From CAYJLC01 sp964370735 (GTDB lineage: Bacteria; Bacillota; Clostridia; Oscillospirales; Butyricicoccaceae), in the NCBI GenBank assembly GCA_964370735.1, contig CAYJLC010000030.1:1-27985 (forward strand): a stretch of DNA of 27,985 bases, in the 5' to 3' direction. Shown one piece after another: positions 8,051-16,009 of the stretch (positions are counted from its first letter, which is position 1; each line of letters opens with the position of its first letter). The notes beneath the pieces are model-generated. The model had not been told where the DNA came from, made no database searches, and was given only the letters and a program-made list of their open reading frames with translations. Made by a program: the position numbers and the translations under genes.

Positions 8051-9277
8051 ATGGTAGATGTAAAAAAGCAAAATAGACGATTGATATTGCAACTTTTACA
8101 TGAGCAAAATGGTATATCAAGAAAGAGCTTGGCAGAAAAATTAAATTTAACAACAGCAGCTATTTCAGTTTTAGTAGGTGAACTTATTAAAGAAGAAGTG
8201 GTGTCAGTGGGGAAAGCAATTTCTAATAACAAAAATGCTGGTAGAAAAGAATTTATGCTTGAGCTTTCTAGAACATTATATGGAATTGGCATAGCAATAC
8301 TTATCGACGAAATAGTGTGCTCGGTGGTAGATTTATATGGTAGAGTGATAGTAGAAGAGCGTTTGCCATATCCGAATGAAATGAAAAATCCACACGAAAG
8401 TTTACATTATTTAGGAAATAATTTGCTAAATATGATTGAAAGATGTGAAATTCCATACGAAAAAATTATTGGAGTCGGTGTATCTATTCGAGGATTTGTA
8501 AATAGTAAAACTTGCGTCAGCGAAGATTCCCTAGGCTTATGGGACTCACCAGTTGAGGTTAGAAAAATCTTAAAAGAAGTTTTACCGTATGATATAATCG
8601 TAGATAATAATGTAAGGGCACTTGTTTGTGCGCAGAACTATTTAGAAGAAGGTAATGCAACAGAAAATGCATTATTTGTTAGAAGTGAATATGGCATTGG
8701 TGGAGCTATTTTAATCGATTATAATGAATATAATGGCTCGCACGACCACGCAGGAGAAATTGGGCATACGCAAATTTTAGGGAACAATAGGCTTTGCCAA
8801 TGTGGAAATCGCGGGTGCCTTGAAACAATTTCTTCAATAAATGGTATGATTGCACTTATGAATGAGTGTTATAGCAAAAAAGATACACCTAAACTATATG
8901 CATTAACAGATGGTGACAAGAGTAAAATCACGATAGAAATTGCCCTAAAAGCAGTTCGACTTGGTGATGAAAAAATTGCTAATATATTTAAAACTGGAGT
9001 AATGGCATTTGCAAATACTTTATCAAACGCAATTAGATTAATCGATGTTAAAAAAATTATTTTATATGGTAAAATTTTCGAAAGTGAATTTTATACCAAC
9101 ATGCTTTTTGATGAATTACTTCATTATAAAATCAGTAAAAACTCATTAAATAGCATAGATGTTAGTAGATATAATTGCAAACTCGAGGCAGTTGCAGCGC
9201 CAGTTTTAGCAATTCGCAATTTTATTAAAAGTGGTGCTGAAAATAATATGTCAAAGCGAGTAAGCGTAAACAGATAG
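8051..9277 (+). CDS. ROK-family transcriptional regulator (NagC/XylR type)
   Basis: A sugar-sensing repressor of 408 residues. An N-terminal winged HTH (residues ~8-50, with GISRKSLAEKLNLTTAAISV) is fused to a ROK sugar-kinase-like domain. The zinc motif is complete: His239 in GEIGHT and the cluster CQCGNRGC (Cys249, Cys251, Cys256). The glycine-rich YGIGGAILID segment is also present. I preferred ATG 8051, with AAGGA at 8040-8044. Upstream GTG codons (8024, 8036) are in frame, and GTG 8036 would add QGHN, which some ROK regulators carry, so the start is not certain. It is first in an operon of carbohydrate-modifying genes and probably regulates that operon and the ABC importer before it. Confidence 0.9.
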   Translation: MVDVKKQNRRLILQLLHEQNGISRKSLAEKLNLTTAAISVLVGELIKEEVVSVGKAISNNKNAGRKEFMLELSRTLYGIGIAILIDEIVCSVVDLYGRVIVEERLPYPNEMKNPHESLHYLGNNLLNMIERCEIPYEKIIGVGVSIRGFVNSKTCVSEDSLGLWDSPVEVRKILKEVLPYDIIVDNNVRALVCAQNYLEEGNATENALFVRSEYGIGGAILIDYNEYNGSHDHAGEIGHTQILGNNRLCQCGNRGCLETISSINGMIALMNECYSKKDTPKLYALTDGDKSKITIEIALKAVRLGDEKIANIFKTGVMAFANTLSNAIRLIDVKKIILYGKIFESEFYTNMLFDELLHYKISKNSLNSIDVSRYNCKLEAVAAPVLAIRNFIKSGAENNMSKRVSVNR

Positions 9278-9297
9278 TGTAGTATTTAGGTGATTAA

Positions 9298-9969
9298 ATG
9301 GATTGTATGAATTATAAAACAGATTTTTTGAAAAAAATATATGAAAGCGCAGATCAGTGGGCGATAAATTATAGATATCGAGTTAGTATATTTGAGTGGC
9401 TGAATAAATTTAATGAAAACGTTGATATCGTTTTTGTTGGAGATTCGATAACAGAGCTTTATCCTGTGAATGAAATGTATTCTGGAAAAGTTGCAAACAG
9501 AGGGATTAGTGGCGATGTAATCGAAGGGTTACTTAATAGAATGGACGAGAGTATCTTTGATTTAAACCCTAAAAAAGTCGTGTTTTTAATGGGTACAAAC
9601 GATATCGGTAAAGACTACACTGTAAATCAAGTTTTAGAAAATACTGCTTTGGTGTTTAAGCAAATCAAAGAAAAACTTCCAAGCTGTGAGATTTTTGCAA
9701 TTTCTGTTTATTCAGTCAATCGTTCTAACCATCCTACGGTGAAAATGACGACGGTTACAGTTCGTACAAATGAAGATATTGATGAAATCAATGACAGGTT
9801 GCAAGTGTTGTGTGAAAAATCAAATATAAATTTCATTAATATAAACCCGTTTTTAAAAGATGAAACAGGAAATTTGAAAATAGAATATACGACAGATGGT
9901 TTGCATATAACTGCAAAGGGGTATGAATTTATTACAAAGAAAATACAAGATGTAATATATAGGAGCTAA
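9298..9969 (+). CDS. SGNH/GDSL-family hydrolase, probable carbohydrate esterase
   Basis: A cytosolic serine esterase of 223 residues. All SGNH blocks are visible: Ser50 in VGDSIT, the Gly block around NRGISGD (residues 67-73), Asn101 in MGTND, and the Asp200/His203 pair in DGLH. It has no signal peptide. Members in sugar operons often remove O-acetyl groups from imported sugars, so acetylesterase is the likeliest role, but the substrate is not shown by sequence. The start at 9298 has AGGTGA at 9288-9293. A second in-frame ATG at 9307 is poorly spaced. It lies 20 bases after the ROK gene and one base before the deacetylase gene. Confidence 0.88.
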   Translation: MDCMNYKTDFLKKIYESADQWAINYRYRVSIFEWLNKFNENVDIVFVGDSITELYPVNEMYSGKVANRGISGDVIEGLLNRMDESIFDLNPKKVVFLMGTNDIGKDYTVNQVLENTALVFKQIKEKLPSCEIFAISVYSVNRSNHPTVKMTTVTVRTNEDIDEINDRLQVLCEKSNINFININPFLKDETGNLKIEYTTDGLHITAKGYEFITKKIQDVIYRS

Positions 9970-9970
9970 T

Positions 9971-10774
9971 ATGAAAGTAGAAAAATGTTTCTTTCAAAAT
10001 GGAACAACAAAAGCAATATCATTTACTTATGATGATGCCAAGACTGAGGATATAAAGGTTGTTGAAATCCTTAATAAATACGGATTGAAAGGAACATTTA
10101 ATATTAATAGTGGTTTTTTAGGCAATGATGGTGTATTAAATGAAGAGCAAGTAAAAACTGTTTATGAAAATCATGAAGTTGCATGCCACACAGTAAACCA
10201 CCCTTTTTTGATTAATATGAGCACTTTAGATGTGATTAAAGAGCTTATTTTAGACCGAGAAAATCTTGAAAGAATTACTGGGAAAATTATTCGTGGATAT
10301 GCGTATCCTTTTGGAAATACGAATAAAGATATTCGCGAAATTTCTAGACTTTGTAATATGGAATACGCTAGAGGTATAGAAAAATCAGGGTTTGAACTTA
10401 CAGAAGATTATTATGATTTGAAAATTACCTCGCATCATAATGACGAAGATATTTTCGAAAAATTAGATGTTTTTGAGGAGCTTTATAAAAAGCCTTGGAG
10501 AACACTGCCGTTTATGAATATTTTTGGGCATAGTTATGAATTTACAAACGATAATAATTGGGATAGATTTGAGCAAATTTGCAAAAAAGTGTCAACAATG
10601 AAAGACACATGGTTTGCGACTAATATTGAAATAGTAGATTATTTAAAAGCGCTTGATAATTTGAAGTTTTCTTGTAATAATAAGATGATTTATAATCCTA
10701 ATGCAGTAGAAATTTACATTGGGGTAGATAGAAAGCCTGTATTAATCAAACCGAATGAAACGATTATATTATAA
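9971..10774 (+). CDS. CE4 polysaccharide deacetylase-family protein, cytosolic
   Basis: A metal-dependent amidohydrolase-like protein of 267 residues with the NodB-homology fold. The metal and base residues are Asp21-Asp22 in SFTYDDA (the family norm is TFDDG), His73 and His77 in CHTVNH, and an Arg/Pro motif in RGYAYPFG (residues 108-115). It has neither signal peptide nor membrane segment, so it would act on an imported small substrate rather than on the cell wall. AGGAG at 9961-9965 is the ribosome site. Paired with the SGNH esterase before it, it points to handling of acetylated sugars or oligosaccharides (inference). Confidence 0.87.
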   Translation: MKVEKCFFQNGTTKAISFTYDDAKTEDIKVVEILNKYGLKGTFNINSGFLGNDGVLNEEQVKTVYENHEVACHTVNHPFLINMSTLDVIKELILDRENLERITGKIIRGYAYPFGNTNKDIREISRLCNMEYARGIEKSGFELTEDYYDLKITSHHNDEDIFEKLDVFEELYKKPWRTLPFMNIFGHSYEFTNDNNWDRFEQICKKVSTMKDTWFATNIEIVDYLKALDNLKFSCNNKMIYNPNAVEIYIGVDRKPVLIKPNETIIL

Positions 10775-10783
10775 GGAGTAATT

Positions 10784-11548
10784 ATGGAATATAAATTCTC
10801 GCCAATTGAAAATAACATTTTTGCAATAAGTGATAAAAATTTATATACTTCATACTTAATAATAGGCGACAAAAAGGCTTTTTTAATCGACACTTGTGCA
10901 GGTATTGGAAATATTGAGGAAGAAATTCGAAATATTACAAAAAAACCGCTTATAGTGGTGAATTCTCACGCACATCCTGACCATTGTGGTGCAAATTATA
11001 TATTTGGAAAAATATATGCAAGTGAAATTACGAAAAAGGAACTTTTAAGGTATAAATTTTCTGAAATAAATAAGGCTTATGATTATAAAATTGATTTGCT
11101 AGGCGATATTTATGATGATAATCAAACAGAGGAAGATATAAAATACAATATTGAAGTAATAGATGAAAATACTATTTTTAACCTTGGGAACATTGAAATT
11201 GAGTGTATAAATACCCCAGGTCACACTATGGGATGTATGAGCTTTTATATTCCAAGCTTAAAAATAATATTTACATCGGATTTTATAAAGCCTGGTGTTT
11301 GGGTGTTTTTAGAGAATTCTGATATTAATTTATACAGAAAATCATTAGAAAAGGTTTCTAAAATCGAAATTGATGCCATATATGGTGGGCATATTTTTGA
11401 AAAGCAAGAAAAACAGATTATTTTTGATTTAATCAAATGCGTAGATGAGATTATAGATAATCCTAAAATAGGAAAAAAAGCAAACGTGAAAATAAACGAA
11501 AATGCACTTATACATAGATACAATAGTGGTGAAATTTTTTATATTTAA
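10784..11548 (+). CDS. MBL-fold metallo-hydrolase
   Basis: A cytosolic 254-residue metallo-beta-lactamase-fold protein. All metal ligands are present: His62, His64, Asp66 and His67 in SHAHPDHCG, His147 in TPGHTMG, Asp166 in TSDF, and His203 in YGGHIF. This is the glyoxalase-II-like subgroup. Such proteins hydrolyse thioesters, phosphoesters or lactones, and a specific substrate cannot be given. It follows the deacetylase gene by nine bases with AAGGAG at 10772-10777, so it belongs to the same operon. A role on a sugar lactone or acyl intermediate of this pathway is possible but is inference. Confidence 0.87.
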   Translation: MEYKFSPIENNIFAISDKNLYTSYLIIGDKKAFLIDTCAGIGNIEEEIRNITKKPLIVVNSHAHPDHCGANYIFGKIYASEITKKELLRYKFSEINKAYDYKIDLLGDIYDDNQTEEDIKYNIEVIDENTIFNLGNIEIECINTPGHTMGCMSFYIPSLKIIFTSDFIKPGVWVFLENSDINLYRKSLEKVSKIEIDAIYGGHIFEKQEKQIIFDLIKCVDEIIDNPKIGKKANVKINENALIHRYNSGEIFYI

Positions 11549-11574
11549 TTTATATATGAAGGGAAATCGAAAAA

Positions 11575-12687
11575 ATGTATAACGATAATCAAATTTCAAA
11601 CGAAATTAAACAAAAATTCGAAGATTGGTGGCACCAAAAAAATACGGGACGTCCACTTATGCACATTTGCGTTAAAAAAAGCGAAGATATTAAAAGCCAT
11701 AAAGAATTTTTTCTAAGTCCAGAAGATTATTTTACAGGCGCATCAAACATAGTCAAATATTATAAATATTACATGGAAAATTATAAATTCTATGCCGAAG
11801 GATTTATGGATTTCAAAGTAAATTTAGGGCCAGGCTCGCTCGCATTATATGTAGGCGCAGAGCCGTCTTTTAGCTGGGATACATTGTGGTATAAAGAAAT
11901 TTCAGAAGAAGACTGGGAAAAATTGCTTGAACAGAAATTTGAAATAGATAGCTTTTGGATAGAAAAACATATAAAGCTAATTGAAGATATTAAAGCACTT
12001 ACTAATGATGAATTCTTTATTCCTATGCCTGATATAGTTGAAAGCATTGATACAATGGCAGCTTTAAGGGGCGCACAAGAGCTTTGCTATGATTTAATAG
12101 ACGAAGAAGAAAAAATGAAAGAATACATAGAAAAGTTTGATGATTACTATCTAAAAGTGTATAAAAAGTTCTATGATGTTGTTAGTGAAAAAACTGGTGG
12201 AACTGGCTATGCAGGTTTTAAAGTTTGGGGTGAGGGCAAAACTGCTAAGATGCAATGCGATTTTTGTGCACTTATGAATCCTTATCAGTTCGAAGAATTT
12301 GTAATGCCTTCTATGAGAAAAGAATGCGAGTTTTTTGATAGACCATTTTATCATTTAGATGGAGTTGATGCGATTAGACATTTGGATAATCTTTTAACTA
12401 TCGAAAATCTTCGTGCAATTCAATGGACACATGGCGTTTGCAAGCCTGACGGATTATCGGAAGATTGGTATGAGCCAATTTATGATAAGGTAATTGCAGC
12501 AGGTAAATCACTTTATTTGCTTGTTGATGAAAGAGATGCGAAGAGCAGTATTGATGGTATTAAGAAATTAATTGATAGATATGGAACTAGTTCACTGTTC
12601 TTTAGGTTCTTAGACCCTATGACAGAAGAAACTGCACTTCAAATTCTAACTGAGATTGATAAGTATTGTATAACCTCTGAAAAATAA
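11575..12687 (+). CDS. Uroporphyrinogen-decarboxylase-superfamily protein of unknown substrate
   Basis: A 370-residue TIM-barrel protein of the URO-D/corrinoid-methyltransferase superfamily. Recognisable segments are the N-terminal FEDWWHQKNTGRPLMHI, GFKVWGEGKTAKMQCDFCAL (Cys228, Cys231) and FYHLDGVDAIRHLD (His260, Asp262). Close relatives are widespread in Firmicute sugar-utilisation clusters and are often labelled as methylamine corrinoid proteins, although no corrinoid protein or methyltransferase partner is encoded nearby here. Heme synthesis is unlikely from this context. The real reaction is unknown. It is the last gene of the ROK operon and is followed by a strong terminator. Confidence 0.75.
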   Translation: MYNDNQISNEIKQKFEDWWHQKNTGRPLMHICVKKSEDIKSHKEFFLSPEDYFTGASNIVKYYKYYMENYKFYAEGFMDFKVNLGPGSLALYVGAEPSFSWDTLWYKEISEEDWEKLLEQKFEIDSFWIEKHIKLIEDIKALTNDEFFIPMPDIVESIDTMAALRGAQELCYDLIDEEEKMKEYIEKFDDYYLKVYKKFYDVVSEKTGGTGYAGFKVWGEGKTAKMQCDFCALMNPYQFEEFVMPSMRKECEFFDRPFYHLDGVDAIRHLDNLLTIENLRAIQWTHGVCKPDGLSEDWYEPIYDKVIAAGKSLYLLVDERDAKSSIDGIKKLIDRYGTSSLFFRFLDPMTEETALQILTEIDKYCITSEK

Positions 12688-12731
12688 AAAACAACACTGC
12701 AAGGAAATTACTCCTTGTGGTGTTGTTTTTT
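12687..12731. terminator. Bidirectional intrinsic terminator between converging operons
   Basis: A 19-bp stem (12687-12705 with 12712-12730, two G-U pairs) around a 6-nt loop. A-rich on the left and T-rich on the right, it yields a U-tract on either strand. It separates the URO-D-like gene from the converging minus-strand gene that ends at 12733. Confidence 0.92.
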
Positions 12732-12732
12732 A

Positions 12733-13671
12733 TTAAAATAATGATATTTGATTTTCGATTACGCTGAAACTTTCTCGGTTTGTGATAATAGCAGAAGGAT
12801 TTACCTCGCCGATTAGTACAGGGAGCTTAGGATTATGCTTTTTTAAATTAGAAATCGCTAGTTTTTCATTTGTTAAGGCATAACAGTAATTGCATCCGTT
12901 TGCACAGCAATTATATGTGCCGATATCAATACTTTCGATACAGCCACACGCGTCGCGTTGGTTTTTATCTTTTTTTGCATTTATATTTTGCCCAAGAATT
13001 TGCTCGATTAAATTTTTATCTATACAAGCACCATGTTTTATGCCAAATTTATCTAAATTTATAGCTTCTGCACAGGTGAAAAGTTCGATATTATTCTTAC
13101 TAGCAATTTTAGAAAATATCTCCGATATAGCATAAATATTTTCATTAGACATTTGATAAGAAGGGTCGATGCCCATTCGAGTAGTCACATTTTTATAGCT
13201 ATCAACAAAGCTAATAACACATCTTTCTGTATAGCTCGATAACTTTTTTGCCATATATGAAAAACGCTCGGTGTGATAATCCATCGTATAAATATCTGAT
13301 AATATAATAGGGTCATATCGCCATACAACTCGCTTTTTCCCTATTTTTTCACTCAAAGTTATAAAAGTTTCAAGAAGTTCTTCTTTGTTTGGTAGACCAC
13401 TTTCGGTTTCTTTTCCGTATGGAGTGATTGTGAACTGAAAATAATAAGGGTAGCCCATTTCGTCTATTATTGGCAAGTATTTTAGAAAAGGTTTTGGGTT
13501 TTTAGTCCAAAAGGCGATAATATCCACAGCTTCGCGCGTTAAATTTGCCTTAGAGTAGCGATTATTATTATATGGATTTTGAATGAGAACATATCCCGCC
13601 TTAAGTCTATTTACAAACCATTCACCATAATAAGAGGGGATATCGGTTCTTTTTGTCGCACTGATTATCAT
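12733..13671 (-). CDS. DUF1848 family protein (cysteine-rich)
   Basis: A 312-residue conserved protein that opens with MIISATKRTDIPSYYGEWF, the hallmark of DUF1848. A conserved TKNPKPF segment follows. The C-terminus carries grouped cysteines (CGC, then CC and CNYCYA), suggesting a metal or Fe-S centre. Biochemical function is not established; some annotation treats relatives as radical-SAM-like. I chose the ATG at 13671 because GGTGGGTGA lies four bases upstream. The longer GTG form would overlap fetB. It follows fetB with only four bases between and is therefore probably co-transcribed with fetAB, suggesting an iron or Fe-S link (inference). Confidence 0.85.
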   Translation of the reverse strand: MIISATKRTDIPSYYGEWFVNRLKAGYVLIQNPYNNNRYSKANLTREAVDIIAFWTKNPKPFLKYLPIIDEMGYPYYFQFTITPYGKETESGLPNKEELLETFITLSEKIGKKRVVWRYDPIILSDIYTMDYHTERFSYMAKKLSSYTERCVISFVDSYKNVTTRMGIDPSYQMSNENIYAISEIFSKIASKNNIELFTCAEAINLDKFGIKHGACIDKNLIEQILGQNINAKKDKNQRDACGCIESIDIGTYNCCANGCNYCYALTNEKLAISNLKKHNPKLPVLIGEVNPSAIITNRESFSVIENQISLF

Positions 13672-13675
13672 TTTA

Positions 13676-14464
13676 TCACCCACCAATATTTTCTGTTATA
13701 AATTGATTTTCTTTATTATATAGTGTTTTATACCCTAGATTAAGCGATAAATAAACCGATAGAGAAACAACGGCTGCTAGGCAAATATTGATTGAGATTT
13801 GATATAATATTGCAGTGGTTGGTGATTCACCAGATAGCATTTGACCTGTCATCATTCCAGGAAGTGAAATAATTCCCATACCTAGCATGGAATTTATCGT
13901 TGGTAAAAGTGCTGTTTCCAGAGCAGTATTTACAAAAGGCTTTAAAATGTTTTTTGGTTTAGCACTTTGGTTTAAAAGAACTTCAATTTGTAATTTTGAG
14001 TCTTTTATTTTTGACATAAAAGTTCTAACACCAAGCGTAACACCAGTCATTGCGTTTCCGATTATCATTCCACTTATCGGTATTGCGTATTGTGGATTGA
14101 ATATGCTCTCACGAATTACAACGGATATGAAAAATGCAACAATTGAAATAGCCGAAAGGGTGATAGATCCTGCAATTATCAGCTTAAATTTATGGTTTAA
14201 CCCTTTGTTCACCGAAAGTATTCTATAAACTGCAAAAATACTCATAAGAAGTACATAAATACACACAAAAATAGGAGAGGGATTTTCGAAAATATACATT
14301 AAAACATAGCCTGCAAGTGTTAGTTGGAGCGTCATTCGTATGCTTGCTATAAGAAGTAATTTTGTTTGGTCAATTTTGCTTGCTTTCATAATAATTGCAA
14401 CTATAATGAGCAGTAGATAAATCAGACCGAAATTTAAAATGCTAATTTGCACAGCGTTAGTCAT
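13676..14464 (-). CDS. fetB: FetB-type ABC permease (UPF0014), putative iron/metal exporter
   Basis: A membrane protein of 262 residues with about seven hydrophobic helices. The signature stretch reads LLPTINSMLGMGIISLPGMM, followed by TGQMLSGESPTTAILYQI, which is characteristic of FetB/YbbM. In E. coli FetAB is linked to iron export and peroxide resistance. Its start overlaps the end of the ATPase gene by eight bases, indicating translational coupling. DUF1848 follows directly. The transported ion here is inferred from the family only. Confidence 0.9.
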   Translation of the reverse strand: MTNAVQISILNFGLIYLLLIIVAIIMKASKIDQTKLLLIASIRMTLQLTLAGYVLMYIFENPSPIFVCIYVLLMSIFAVYRILSVNKGLNHKFKLIIAGSITLSAISIVAFFISVVIRESIFNPQYAIPISGMIIGNAMTGVTLGVRTFMSKIKDSKLQIEVLLNQSAKPKNILKPFVNTALETALLPTINSMLGMGIISLPGMMTGQMLSGESPTTAILYQISINICLAAVVSLSVYLSLNLGYKTLYNKENQFITENIGG

Positions 14465-15083
14465 TTTTTTTACCTCCAGTTAAACAAATAATATTTTCAG
14501 CGAATTTTTCTACAAGTTTATTGTCGTGGCTTATTATAATTAAGGTTTTTTCTGTTTCTTTTATGTATGAAACAATATTTTCAAGAACTTTTACCGATAA
14601 ATTATAGTCAAGTGCCGATGTTGGCTCGTCTAGCATAATAGTTTCAGATTCCATTGAAAGGCAAATTGCAATATAAACTCGTTGTTTTTCACCACCAGAT
14701 AAATTGTCGCACAGAGTATCTAGCGAGAAATTAGCCTCGGTAAGCTTTAGGAAACAGTTCATTTTTTCTTCGGTTAATTCGGTAGATTCACAATAATTAT
14801 AGAAAAGAGTGAAATTTTCTTTTATTGTACCACTAAATAAGAAGGAAGTTTGCGATATGAGTTTTACTTCTTTGCGAAGTTTAATGCTGTCAATTTCGCA
14901 AATAGGCGAGTTTTTATATAAAATTTCTCCATTAGAAAAGTTTTCGGTTCTATTAAAAAGCTTTAAAAGAGTGCTTTTTCCACAGCCACTTTCGCCTGTC
15001 ACAAAATTGACTTTGGATTTTATAATATGAATGTCATCATAGAAAATAAAATCTTTAAAAGCTAGATTTTTTGTTTTTAACAT
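14457..15083 (-). CDS. fetA: FetA-type ABC transporter ATPase
   Basis: A 208-residue ATPase, the usual length for FetA/YbbL. Motifs in order: Walker A GESGCGKS (30-37), Q-loop Gln78, signature LSGGEKQR (128-135), Walker B IMLDEP (149-154) and switch His186 in ISHD. It pairs with the overlapping FetB permease. The start ATG at 15083 has a good AAGGAG ribosome site. It is divergent from padR across a 112-base region rich in ATATCG-type repeats, so PadR probably controls it. Confidence 0.92.
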   Translation of the reverse strand: MLKTKNLAFKDFIFYDDIHIIKSKVNFVTGESGCGKSTLLKLFNRTENFSNGEILYKNSPICEIDSIKLRKEVKLISQTSFLFSGTIKENFTLFYNYCESTELTEEKMNCFLKLTEANFSLDTLCDNLSGGEKQRVYIAICLSMESETIMLDEPTSALDYNLSVKVLENIVSYIKETEKTLIIISHDNKLVEKFAENIICLTGGKKND

Positions 15084-15122
15084 AGGTTCTCCTTGATTTT
15101 TATGATATATAAGTGTATAATA

Positions 15123-15152
15123 TTAATATCGATTAAAGATAACGAATATCAA
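15123..15152 (-). promoter_or_regulatory. Candidate fetAB promoter
   Basis: On the minus strand TTGATA (15152-15147) is followed after 18 bp by TATTAA (15128-15123). It is modest in quality. Its -35 edge touches the palindrome called as the PadR operator. Confidence 0.35.
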
Positions 15153-15168
15153 TATCGGATTTCGATAT
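15152..15168. promoter_or_regulatory. Candidate PadR operator
   Basis: ATATCG at 15152-15157 and CGATAT at 15163-15168 form a perfect 6-bp inverted repeat with a 5-bp centre. A further ATATCGAT lies at 15127-15134. PadR-family operators are commonly AT-rich palindromes of this kind. The site sits just before TATAAT at 15172-15177, the likely -10 of padR, and next to the candidate fetAB promoter, so one protein could repress both. Confidence 0.55.
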
Positions 15169-15195
15169 AGATATAATACCACAGGGAGATAAAAA

Positions 15196-15498
15196 ATGCA
15201 AGACTCAATTTTAAGAAAATTATTTTTAGGATTTATACAAATTCATATTTTACACCACGCAAAAAACGAGCCTGTTTTTGGCTCGTTTATGATAGAAGAA
15301 CTTAAATCTCATGGATACGATATTAGTCCGGGTACGCTTTATCCAATTTTTCATAATTTAGAAAAAGCAGAACTTTTGACAGTTGAAAGCTTAAAAGTTG
15401 AAGGCAAAGTGAGAAAATATTACTCAATAACCCCAAAAGGCGAGGCAGTTTTAATAGAAGCTCGCAAAAAAGCAAAAGAACTTGTCGGCGAGATTTAA
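15196..15498 (+). CDS. PadR-family transcriptional regulator
   Basis: A small winged-helix regulator of 100 residues. Family features: SFMIEELKSHGYDISPGTLYPIF in the recognition-helix region (residues ~30-53) and the wing GKVRKYYSITPKGEAVL. The C-terminal dimerisation helix is short, as in PadR subfamily 2 proteins. AGGGAG at 15183-15188 is the ribosome site. Its last four bases overlap the end of the converging split-barrel gene. An inverted repeat inside its coding region works as a terminator only for the opposite strand. It probably regulates itself and fetAB. Confidence 0.9.
   Translation: MQDSILRKLFLGFIQIHILHHAKNEPVFGSFMIEELKSHGYDISPGTLYPIFHNLEKAELLTVESLKVEGKVRKYYSITPKGEAVLIEARKKAKELVGEI
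15259..15288 (-). terminator. Minus-strand intrinsic terminator embedded in padR
   Basis: A perfect 9-bp inverted repeat (AAACGAGCC at 15264-15272, GGCTCGTTT at 15280-15288) with a 7-nt loop. Read on the minus strand it is followed by TTTTTT (15266-15261), the form of an intrinsic terminator. It would end transcripts of the split-barrel gene about 207 nt after its stop, making them antisense to most of padR. Confidence 0.65.
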
Positions 15499-15890
15499 TA
15501 GATTTGCTTGCCAGCATCCATATTTGCACCTTGGTTAAAGATTTTGTCTATGCTACAAGTCCAAACTGCACCTATTGGAGCTTGCAAAAAGGCAAATTTT
15601 TCTGAAAGAGCAGTATAAACATCGTCATCTGTGTGTCTTTTCGCATTTATGGCGTTCACTAAGTAAGAATCTTTTCCTTTTTCGGCTAGAATTGCTATTT
15701 TTCCATTGTCTAGCAGATTTTTTGAAGTAGTTTTCATAAATACTTCGGCGAAAGCAAGAGTATCATCATCCATAACAACAACTGTGCCAGCTACAATTGC
15801 ATGTAATTCTCCGTCGGCTGAGATTGTTGTAATAATTTTTGCAGCAGCAGGGTCGGTGAATAGCGTTTTCACATTTTCTAAGTTTTTCAT
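15495..15890 (-). CDS. Pyridoxamine-5'-phosphate-oxidase-like split-barrel flavoprotein
   Basis: A 131-residue FMN-binding split-barrel protein. Recognisable features are the N-terminal FTDPAAAKIITTISADGELHAIVAGTV strand pair (given here in two parts: residues 11-26 and 27-37) and the basic VNAINAKRHT segment. Small members of this family are often flavin reductases or oxidoreductases rather than true PNPOx enzymes, so the specific reaction is unknown. The start at 15890 has a GGAG ribosome site on the minus strand. It is divergent from an HxlR regulator and converges with padR with a four-base overlap. Confidence 0.82.
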   Translation of the reverse strand: MKNLENVKTLFTDPAAAKIITTISADGELHAIVAGTVVVMDDDTLAFAEVFMKTTSKNLLDNGKIAILAEKGKDSYLVNAINAKRHTDDDVYTALSEKFAFLQAPIGAVWTCSIDKIFNQGANMDAGKQIY

Positions 15891-15920
15891 GGCAAAATCT
15901 CCTTTAGTATGTTTTTATTA

Positions 15921-15949
15921 TTGACTTTGTTTTTCTGAGTTAGTATAAT
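15921..15949 (+). promoter_or_regulatory. Promoter of HxlR regulator
   Basis: TTGACT at 15921-15926, 17 bp, TATAAT at 15944-15949. Its -10 overlaps the -10 of the oppositely directed promoter by two bases. Confidence 0.8.
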
Positions 15950-15976
15950 GATAGCATATAAAAAATATATCGTCAA
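15948..15976 (-). promoter_or_regulatory. Promoter of split-barrel flavoprotein gene
   Basis: On the minus strand TTGACG (15976-15971), 17 bp, TATCAT (15953-15948). The two promoters face each other and overlap at the -10 elements, so RNA polymerase can occupy only one, and HxlR bound here could control both. Confidence 0.72.
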
Positions 15977-16009
15977 TAACGCACATTAATATGAGAAGGT
16001 AAGAAAAAT

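Noticed and set aside
11575..12687. Heme-biosynthesis uroporphyrinogen decarboxylase
   Set aside because: Operon context is carbohydrate use, and the sequence matches the divergent URO-D-like group rather than HemE.
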